Of a stretch of 64,000 bases of DNA, positions 36,210 to 46,100 are shown piece after piece. The translations under genes were made by a program, and so were the position numbers. Each line of letters begins with the position of its first letter. The stretch's first letter is position 1. A model generated the notes under the pieces. The model worked only from the letters and a program-made list of their open reading frames with translations, was not told the DNA's origin and searched no databases. Origin of the DNA: Pontederia crassipes (lineage: Eukaryota; Streptophyta; Magnoliopsida; Commelinales; Pontederiaceae); contig CM060183.1 in the NCBI GenBank assembly GCA_030549335.1, positions 22,270,552 through 22,334,551 of the forward strand. The letters are read 5' to 3'.

Positions 36210-36672
36210 AATCTATAAATGGCATCTCCATAGCGTCCCATTCGTGTCGCAATGGCTGTCGATGCTAAGTTAAATATATCGTCCTTAGTGTCATAGTTGT
36301 GTCTCATTGGCGACGCGTACACCATTATATTGTGTCACGTCAGGGACTTCCTAGCGTCTAAAGTAGCGACACGTGGGCGCTGAAATATCGTCTCATAGCT
36401 TGCGCCCCTTGCGCGTCGACTTAGTGATGCCTATCTTTTACGCACAACCGCAAACCTCACGTCTTAATAACGTCGAGATAGCGTCAAGTAGTGGCGCTAG
36501 TAACGTCCCATTTTCTTTGACTCCATTGCGATGCTAGTAGCCACCGATATACAACGTCCCATTTTTGTGGCGCTAGATAGACGCCAATGAGATGCTCTTC
36601 ACAACGGAGACGTAACAGCGCCACCCTAGCGTCGCATATCTTGGATCATTAATCTCCCATTTTCTTGTAGTG
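36210..36672. repeat. CACTA right subterminal array and terminal repeat
   Basis: Many TAGCGTC/GACGCTA variants (AGCGTCCCATT, GACGCTAAG, CTAGCGTC and others) end with CTAGCGTCGCATATCTTGG and the terminus CTTGTAGTG. It mirrors the left array but is about 450 bp long and forms a single block. Confidence 0.8.
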
Positions 36673-36834
36673 TCAAGTGGCAACCTTAGAAATTGAACCT
36701 AACAACATCCAACCTTCTTGAGGCGAATCGCCCTAACTACATCAACCATCATCTTAAGATTTTGATACATCTGCCAAGTCATCTAACAAAATTGTTTATT
36801 TATTATTATATTATTATCTGGAATCTATGAACTT

Positions 36835-37259
36835 TGGTCGTTTGGTTGAATGATAAGTTTCAATGAAATAAAATGATAGAATATCGGATTTTTGAAAAAG
36901 TAAATATATCCTTATTCTCGTTCGTGTTTGGTTCAAAGAAAATATAATTTGAAAATATTATATTTTATATTAATTTTTTTATTATGAATAGTTGATATTT
37001 ATTATTATAATAATAATACAAATAGTGTTATAATAATATATGAATAAATAATAAAAAATATTAAAAGAAGAGAATATCTCTATTCTTTTGTTTTGAAAGA
37101 ATACACATTCTTCTTCGTGGAATAAAAGTAGTGATTTTTACACTTTTTAAGATGATTTTTTAAAATCGAAGTTTGACCATTTTATATTTATTCTACGTGA
37201 TGTTTGATTATATTCCAAGAATATTGTGATATTCTGCTGCTTATTTCAAAATCAAACGT
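36835..37259. mobile_element. MITE-like element, 425 bp, with TGAACTT flanks
   Basis: TGAACTT occurs at 36828-36834 and 37260-37266. Just inside, CGTTTGGTT on the left and the complement of the right end (CGTTTGATT) are similar, offset by three bases. The interior is A/T with shared blocks (AATATCTCTATTCTT, ACACTTTTTAAGATGATTTT) also seen at 27600-27980. It lies 155 bp beyond the CACTA right end. The offset ends leave the exact boundary and superfamily open. Confidence 0.45.
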
Positions 37260-37266
37260 TGAACTT

Positions 37267-40200
37267 ATTTGTATTGAGGATTAAGATGGGATGAGTGGGA
37301 AATGAGGGGATAGTCACTTAAATCTTGAATTCTTGATTGAATAAAATTATTTTACTCGAATAAGAAGAGTTAACATTTTTTTTAGACAAACCTACTTCTA
37401 ATTCAATTTATTTTATTTGACCTAAAGTCAACCGTATCATATTGGATATTCAATTAGAGTCATTAGTTCAAAATCAAACGAATACAATGAAATATCTCCA
37501 AGTTAACTTAGGTTAAAGAAGATAAGGTTAAAATGCTCATTTACCTCAATTTTGTAATTTAAAAAATGAACCAAACCATGAAGTTAATTCCTGGAATATT
37601 GTAAAGAACATTGAAGACTGTTTTTTTAGAACTTCATTATCTTAGAGGTATTGTTGGACGTTAAAAGGAGAAAAGAAATCATTTGTTTGGTAAATTAGAG
37701 GGGGAAATAAAAGTTTTTTTAATTAGTACTAATCAATTATGATTAAATGAAAACGAAACGAACAAAGTGCCAAGTGACTATTATATTAGTATAATACATA
37801 AAATTAGTTGTGTTCTGAGCATATCTTGTCACATGGTGTTACTATTCGAACTAAAATGACGCGAGGGTAAATTATAATCAGTTTATATCACGTAAATTAT
37901 AATAATTATCTCAATTTGATTTTTGAAATTACCAATACTATCAAGATATTTGGAACTAACGATAAGAGATTTAAGAAGTAAAATGATCTGATTGAATAGT
38001 ACTTCATGAGCAGTATATGTGATAATTATTCCATTCATTTATCAAAATGCATTTTAAATTCGTGCGGATTAAAATTTTAAAACGAACAATATTTTAATTA
38101 TGCCGAGAGTATTACAATTAGTAGCAAAAGGCAAATCCAAGTACACTTTGAGAGCATTTGGCTGATTTAGATTAGTTTTTTAATCGTTATCTTGGGATCT
38201 GATTTTTGAAACGGAATCAAATCGCATTTATTGATTTGGAATCAAGTCGCTGTTCTATCATTTTGGTAAAGTAAGAATCGGCTCTTATTTGTTTTCTGTT
38301 TTCGCTCTTTTTAGGTTGATTTTTTCCTTTTTTTATATAAATACTTTTTTCTATTATCATTTTAAAACTTTTTTATAAAATAATTTATTTATTATACAAA
38401 ATAATTATAATAAAGGATTACTATAATATTATTTATTACTTATTATTTTAATAAAAAATGATCTTTTATATTTAAATAATACATTTTCTAACAAATTTTT
38501 TTAATATATATGTTTTTAATTTTTTTAACAAATTTAAATTTAAATTTTATAATATCTATTTTTAATTCAAATACCCACTAAAACTAATATATTGCATTTA
38601 TTTTTTCTATTACATCAACTATTTCATTCCTCCTAACTAAATTTCAGTCTATTCAAATACACTTCAATTTAAACTCGAAAGGATCACGTTTTTAGTATCC
38701 AAACGACCCTCTTAGAGGATCCTGAGCCCCTCAATGTTTTAAAATTTTGTCAATTCTATGTGTAAAAAAATTGTAGGGTTAAAATTAAATCTGGCACTCT
38801 TGAATAGGTTTAGGATGCACTTTTATCACAAAAATTGTTATGGTCTTATGGTTGACTTAAGTCAAGAAGATGCAGAGGTCAAGTGGACGTACGTAAGAAA
38901 TGATTTAAATTTTCTTTTTAGAGTATTTACTTTTTTTGAGAAATAATTCTATTAATCAGTTATCCAAGTAAAGTTGACTAGGGATAATTTCAGTAGCATT
39001 AAAAGAAAACTTAAATGCAAGCACTGGGTGTCAAGTGTCACAGAAAGGTATCTTAAAAAATTGAGGTGGAGTATTAACCGCTCTTCTTTTAAGTAAGATT
39101 TCAAATTTTTGCAAATGTAATTTTTTTTGTAAGGAGCTTCATATATTACTTTCAAATACGGTATGCTTGGGGTGTTCAACGAGTTGAGTCGACCCGTGAA
39201 TCCGATCTGTCCAGGTTGGGGTCGGGGACGGGTCAAAATTTCAAAATTCTGACCCGAGTCAACCCGACCCGAAAATCTGATTTTTTTTTTACTTTTCAGC
39301 TTATATTATATATAAAAATAAAAAAATATTAAAATAAAATAATTTAAATGTGTAAAATAATGTTTAAATATGGAATAAGTTATTTTATGCTTTTTAAATA
39401 CATATTATATAATATTTTTATATTAAATAATAGATAAAGTAAGAATTTTTTTTTAAAAAAATGGTGGTCGAATTGAATCGGATCCCACCTTCAAAAGTGA
39501 GGTGACCGACCCGACCCGATCAAAATCGGACGGGTCAAACTTGATCGACCTGCACTATCTAATTAAATTAGTTGAATTCGAAAATCGATCAATATTTAAC
39601 TTATAGTACGCTTTTTGACTCACGCACCCCTTTCAGACAAACTGAGATGGGCTAAAAAAACCGAAAGAAAGAGGTGCATGTAAGCAATGTCCAAACTTGT
39701 GTACCAGCTACCAAGTGTTTATTCTTGGTGCTCTTTACGGATTCTTTGTCCCCTAAGTGCAACATCAGCAGCCCATGTGTGTCCATGGCAAGTTGGCAGG
39801 CAAAAGGGCCTGAGATTTTACGGTGCAATAAAAGAGATTGCGAAAGGTAGACATCATTATTGAGAAGAGTGGAGGATCATGATAGAAACTAAGGATGTGT
39901 CTTATAGAATATGATGCATTGTGCATGAACAATGTTGGATTCTGCAGCAGCTTATGTGCATGTGAGAGAGATGGGACTATATATTAAGTGCGGGGGATCA
40001 CAATCATCCATTTTATGATCTCCTCCTATGCAGGTTATGTGCATCTGCCTTTTTATCTTTAAAAATTATATAAATATATATAAGCGATCGAAATATTCAA
40101 ATTTAATGAGAATATTGTGATTACACTTTTATGGACAAATGGAAATTCAAATATTATTAATCTTATAAACTGATTAAAATCATCCACAAGAATTATACTT

Positions 40201-41700
40201 AAAAATTTGGAAACTGTTGAAAATATTGAAAAAAATTTACATGTTAATTGCTATAAAATATATTAATAAAGTTTACTTAAACAAATGAAAAGCTCTATTG
40301 CCCAAAATGAATTTAAAAAATGTTAATGAAATATGGTTATGTCTGGAAATTCTAAATATCATGACATCTCAAAAATGAAATAATAGCCAATAAAATTTGG
40401 GCATCGTTATTTCAAAAAAAATATCATTATGACTTTTTATGAACATTTTTATTTTTATCTAATAAAATAAAATAATAATAGTATATTTAAATTTGTGACA
40501 ATAGCGCAACTCCGACATGCATGCTAGCATCCCAGTTAAACATAGAAATATGATTATTAATTTTTTTCACAAAACCAAATTAGACAAACTCATTGTTTTC
40601 CCAAGTAAAAAAAAATGCAGTATTGGTCTACGTGCTGCAAAAACAATAGATATCGCCTTGTTTTTAGCGCCTTCTCTCTTTCCCTTGGACTTGTCTACCA
40701 CTCGATCGACCACATACACTGCATTGGTAAATTTTGCATGCTAAAACAAAACTTGAGATCTCGTTTAAGGCTTACAGTCACACAGATGCCCCATGGCCAA
40801 GGGGGCCTCTCGCAAACATGAACGCAAATTTTTTGACATCACTTGATTGGAACTCGGTCTTCGATTGCTTTTGAAAGAACAACTGACCTCAGGATGTTTT
40901 TCGTTTTTTTTATCAAGATTATCTATTTAGTCCAAATTAATCTGCTTTCTGTTAAAAAAAAGGGGGCCTTTAACCCGAGCACGGATTTGAACAGTTCAAC
41001 AGCTTGGTAAACATGAAAAAGAAGAGGAAAAGACAATACGAACATGTAGCTCCAAGTAGAGAGAACAAGCAAAAACTACAGCAAAGGTAAGTAATGTAAT
41101 GGGCGTGAAGGCAATCTCCGCATGGAAATGTGGTCTTGTCTGAAAAGAAAAATGCGTGTCGCTCGCGTTGGTACTGGTGACAGGTTGAAAAAGAAGAGTA
41201 GTTGACATTCTTTATTGACCACACTTCCTTGAATTGAATAGAATCGGATCAAAATAATCAGGAAAAAAAGGAGGAAAATGAAGGCTACATGAATACTAAT
41301 TATTATACTGCTACCAGTAGTACTCGCTACTCAGTAGAGCATCCTAGGAAAAGAAAGCATAATTAATTTGTGGCCTGAAGCTTACTTTATTGCTGCACTG
41401 CCACAGTGGAAATCCAGAAAATCCTGGGCATTCAAGGGCCATGACCTCAGTTGGTGTCCATAAAAAAGAGTAAGGCATGCAAGCAGCAGAGTAAGGAGAG
41501 AGAAAGAGAGTAAAAAGTCTGTGGGTGGGGGAGATGAAGTGATAAAGAAATCATAAATGGTAATAAAAAGCAGAGAAAGTAGAAAGGAAAGGAGCAACTT
41601 TTTCATGTTAACTCTCTCTCCTCCCCCCCTCTGGTTTAGAGAGACGAGAAGAAGAGCTGGTACCCTGGAAAAAGCGCAGAAGGGATTGATTCAGAGTTTG
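37267..41700. other. AT-rich intergenic DNA upstream of the NPY-like gene
   Basis: No gene is recognised. A GACCCG-rich stretch at 39166-39560 with an A/T core looks like a hAT-type MITE: the left reads GGGGTGTTCAACGAG..GACCCG, the complement of the right ends TTTGACCCG; no target duplication was found. A second GTTTGG-ended candidate spans about 38150-38710. A minus-strand frame at 41382-41606 starts with a hydrophobic stretch but has no recognisable family. Confidence 0.5.
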
Positions 41701-43178
41701 TTGTTTGGAGGGTAGTGTGGACAGACATTAGAGATATATGACCAACATCATCCATTTTTCTTCTTCTCTGCCGTTGTCTCTGTGTAGCTGGGTTTCTTTG
41801 GAAGGTGGTGTGCAGGCTTGAGAGGTGGAGAGAGGAGAGGGGGTAACTGACAAGGCAAGCACAGAGGGAGGCGTGGGCAGGGGGGAGGAAGAGGTGTGGA
41901 GTGTGTGTGTGTGATCTTTAGACTTAGCAAGGAGGCATGATGGGCCTTACTGCCTGCTTCTGGAGCGTGTGATCTTTAGACTTAGCGAGGACACCTACTG
42001 CCGGCGGGGGGCCAAGTTGCATGCAGCCAGCTTCTTCCTAAGGTGGTATCTTCTTCTCCTTGTCATCTTTTTCTTCCCTTTTCTTGTTCGATCTTTCTCC
42101 AAGAAATCTGATGCTTAATATCAGTTTCGATGACCTTTTGTCACTCTTGAGGTTTTTTCAAGAAATCTGAGCTCTTGGCTCTCTTTCTACCTTCCTCTGA
42201 TAGCTTAAAGTTATGTTTAGGTTCGTTTTGCTTGTTGCTGAAGTTACATTTTTTTTCCCTGTAAGTTTTTTCTCCTGCATTCTTATGTTCCAATTATTTT
42301 TCATTAGTTTGTTTGGTTTTGGCATTCTGATTATATTATTCTTTAACTACTGCTGCCAGTGATGGGCTTAATTACTTAACCTCTCACATGCACTGCTGGT
42401 CTTCAGATGCAGAGTGATTCCACATCTCTCGCTCATGTAGGATTTTGCCAACGTGGTTAGATTCCTTCATGTAAGAACTAAGAAGTTGATGTCCCTCTGC
42501 TGCGTAGTCCGTCGTCCCTTTTTATATGTCGAAAGATTCTCGTTGTCTGCCGTTTCCATTCCTGCCACTGCACATCACTCACAGTACAGTTGATTGTTTC
42601 TGTGTTTGCAGGAGATTGATCTGTAACATTATTAGAGGGGAGGCGTATTTAGTTCGGGAAATGTGGATTCTGGAATCTGGAGCATGGGCTTTGAAGGCAT
42701 CCTGCAGATCTTAACGACCTTTAAAACAAAGATTAAGACAACCACTAACAGAACAGGAGCAAGTGTGCTGCTGTCAGCTTAGTGTTTGTCTCTCTGGTCT
42801 GCTTAATAGTTTTTGCCTGGAGAGCTCGTTGTTGTCTCCTTTGCCTGTCCAATCTGCAATCATACTCTGTGGTCTCTGTCAAGGATCTGGGGGACTACAA
42901 GGTCCCTCTCTTTGACAGCATCCAATCGTCCATTTCACAGCTTACGGTAATCTGTTTGTTTATTCTGCTATTGTTTCTATGCTCAAGAGGTGAAATATTC
43001 TGCCTTATTCCGACTACAGGAAGGGCACACATTATATTCTCTGTGAGCACGCCTGATAGTTTAGTTTGTTGTAGCTGCACTAATTTTGATGTTCTGACTT
43101 CTGAGAGCAGTGCTATGTCTTGGCACAATAGTTGGGTAAAGAACTAAGAAGGAAAGCTTCCGCCTTTTCGGGTTCACC
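41700..43178 (+). promoter_or_regulatory. Probable promoter and leader region of the NPY-like gene
   Basis: Composition changes from AT-rich to GA/GT-rich at about 41600-41950, then to T-rich, intron-like sequence. A TGTCTC (auxin-response core) occurs near 41775. A 20-bp direct repeat GTGTGATCTTTAGACTTAGC occurs at 41909-41928 and 41967-41986. Splice-like signals (TAAG|GTGGTA near 42042; TTTGCAG|GAGATT near 42611) suggest a leader intron. Short ATG frames before the main start, such as MWILESGAWALKASCRS at 42661-42714, could be upstream ORFs if transcribed. The transcript structure is inferred, not shown. Confidence 0.45.
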
Positions 43179-46100
43179 ATGAAGTTTATGAAGCTCGGTT
43201 CCAAACCTGATTCTTTCCAGTCCGATGGGAAGAACATCAGGTAGTTGCATTGTTTCTTTTTGTTCACCTTGTTGCTGTTTGTCTATTGCAGTAGTTTGTT
43301 TGCCCTCACCGACGCCTATAACATGTAAAGATTAATTCACATATGGGAATAAGTTTCAGGACTATGTGATCCAAGCTCAAATAAATTGAAGTTTGTTCTA
43401 TGGATAACCACATGTTGTATTCAATTTAAGTGAACTCTAGTTTATATGTACCTGAAAAGAGTGCCCTAGTTAATCCAGCTTTCCTATTTTCATTTTTATG
43501 ATTAGATGTCTAAATTTCCACTTGCGTGCACTATAATTGATCTCCAAATATCAAAGTTTTTAACATGACTCTTAAATGTCTAGAAATGAAATGTCCTCAT
43601 TGTTATATTCTAATTCTCTCTCTCTCATGTTTTTTCTTTTCAGTAGATAATTATTGGCATATATTCTTATTTCTAATTAGCCTGTTTGTGAGGTTTTACA
43701 TAATCAAGAATTTATTTTACTCATTGGCACAAAGCCATATTCTCTGAATCAGGTTATAAATAGTGCATAATATCAAAATAGTTCTTTATATGTTCCTCTT
43801 TAAGAGAGTTTGTCATTGCAGCTGGTATATATTTGTTTCCTTCCACGTTTCATTTTGTAGAGATGAGAGAATAGTAAGAAGATGTGCAACATTTTGTTGT
43901 TATGATTAACATAAACACCAGTGTTTCTTCATTCATTTTCACTTGTCTTTAATAACCAGTCCCCACCATTTGGACGTGATATCAAGGATTTTTAATGCGT
44001 CAACATCTGAAAATGTTGTTATTTGGCACTTCAAGTTTTATCTTGAAGATTAAGTAAATATGTGCAAGGTGATTGCTACTTGCCACATCAGCTGCAAGCT
44101 TTAATTTCTAGTGACATCTGAAACTCTATTTTGGTTTTATCTTCATAGAAAGCGTCCCCAAGATTGTTGTGTTGATCTGCCATTTATTGTATGTTTTTAT
44201 AGCCGGTCCCAAGCCCGGATAAAGGAGGGTTGTGTTAGGCCCCGACAGCCAGCGTAAAATCCTGTCGAATCTTATGAACATGGATCAACGAATATATTGG
44301 TGAATAATATACCGAAAGGTTTGGTTACTAATAGAGCGGAATGGCGTCGTATGATCCATGTAGCCGACCCCACCTAGTGGGATAAGGCTTTGTTGTTGTT
44401 GTTTCATATATATGTCAAGCTGTTGCTCAAGGTAGAAAAACACAAGTCTTATTTTCTAATACTACTTTTTGCCTGATGAATTAGACATCTGGTAATCTAA
44501 ACATGCTCGAGGAATTCCCATAGTTCCTAAGCAAAAGAATATTTTGCAGTTTTCCCTCTTGCTTATTGCTGACCTTGGATTTCATGAGATTTATTTGACA
44601 AACATCCGACTTTGGTTGTCATGTGCACATGAACTTATTGTTCTGACTGTTGCTTAAAGAAACTGTTGACGTGTCTTGAATTATGTACCCTGTACCCAAA
44701 ATTATGAAAGAAAAAAAAGGAAAAATGAGGTGATTCTCGTGGGGGGTGCGGGGGGTGCGGGGGGGGGGGGGGGGGGGCGAAGCCCCTCGCAATATGGACC
44801 TTTATATATGAAGGTTAGGATTTTATCATTGATCAAGAGGATTTTATCACGTTAAATCTCTGTGTTCATCTTCTTTTTCTTTCGTTGTTTTGATTGTCCA
44901 TCGATCTTCGGTATTTTACCCCCAACAGAAACATATATTGATGTGTGTTAGACATGAATCATTACAAACTATGCCAATACAACAACAATAACAAAGCCTT
45001 ATCCCACTAGGTGGGGTCGGCTACATGGATCATACGACGCCATTCCGCTTTATTAGTAACCAAACCTTTCGGTATATTATTCACCAATAAATCTTGCTCT
45101 ATTAGTTCGTCAAGTGTCCGCCTTGGCCTCCCTCTCTCTCTTTTAATCGGACTCCAGATTATTTGATCTACTCTTCTTACTGGCGCATCTAATGGTCTTC
45201 TATGAACATGACCAAACCATCTCAAACGATTCTCTACCATGAACTAAAAGTTCAATTGAAATTGCCTTCCTGTGTATTTTCTTCTGTTTTCTCTTTACAT
45301 CTCTTCCTTTTTGTTGTGTGTAGTACTTGGAACAGATTCTTATATCATGAAAATATTAGAAAATGTCAGCTGATATTTTTTGAAACGAAAAATGACAAAT
45401 ATATTTTTCTTCGAGCAACAGCTTGACATATATATGAAACGAAAAAGTTCTTATCTTTGTATTTTTCTACTCAGTTTTCTAGAGTTGATGTTTCAATAGT
45501 CTTAGGATTCTAAGAAATCAAATGCTTTTCATTACTGTAATATTGAGTGAATGGAAGTATACCTGGTGATAATGACCATACTTCAATAGTTAACTCATTT
45601 GCCCAATAGTAGCAAGTGAAGGGCCAAGTTAGTAACATAGACTAAGTTGTACTTGGAAAGAGTAAGTTTGGAGGCTGTAGGCTTTTTCCGAAACTACTTT
45701 GTCTCTCTTTGTCAATTATAACTCGGTCATATTATAGATTGTTTGGCAATCTTATCCACTTTGTGAATATGTGCCTAGTTAATCTAGCACATATCTTCTT
45801 TTTTTCTTTTTAATTTGCTTGCTCTTAGAATTAATTGATTTTGTTCTCAAATTGTTTCATTATTGCTTTTATGCATCATAATTATGTTTTCATAATTTTA
45901 GCTCTAATAAATTACTTTGGCCAAAGAATTACATAGCAAAATTGGTGCAAGCAAGTTGAATACCAATAAGACAATAATGTCAACAGAAGTAGGAGGCCAT
46001 CCTACCTAGTGCAAACTGAGTCTCAAAATCATGGTACATTAAATGTCAATAAGCTAATGAAACCTGTTGCTGACTTTTATAAGCGCATTAATCAAATAAT

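Larger units (their letters stand above)
29701..36672 (+). mobile_element. CACTA (En/Spm) DNA transposon, ~7 kb, decayed
   Basis: The right end closes with ...ATTTTCTTGTAGTG (complement CACTACAAGAAAAT) at 36672, followed by TCA. The left end near 29701 starts TCATAACAAAAATG and is a decayed version of the same terminus, preceded by a matching TCA, so a 3-bp target duplication is plausible. Subterminal arrays of GACGCTA/TAGCGTC motifs fill both ends, the arrangement known to bind TNPA in En/Spm. Inside are a TNP2-like transposase region with TNP2-associated domain (32439-34699) and a TNPA-like region (34758-35903), both on the plus strand. Stops and a frameshift in the transposase plus the damaged left end make it immobile on its own. 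Confidence 0.9.

Noticed and set aside
41382-41606. 74-codon minus-strand frame with a hydrophobic N-terminus
   Set aside because: It lies in the AT- and T-rich upstream region of the NPY-like gene, has no recognisable relatives, and hydrophobic frames are common in T-rich sequence.
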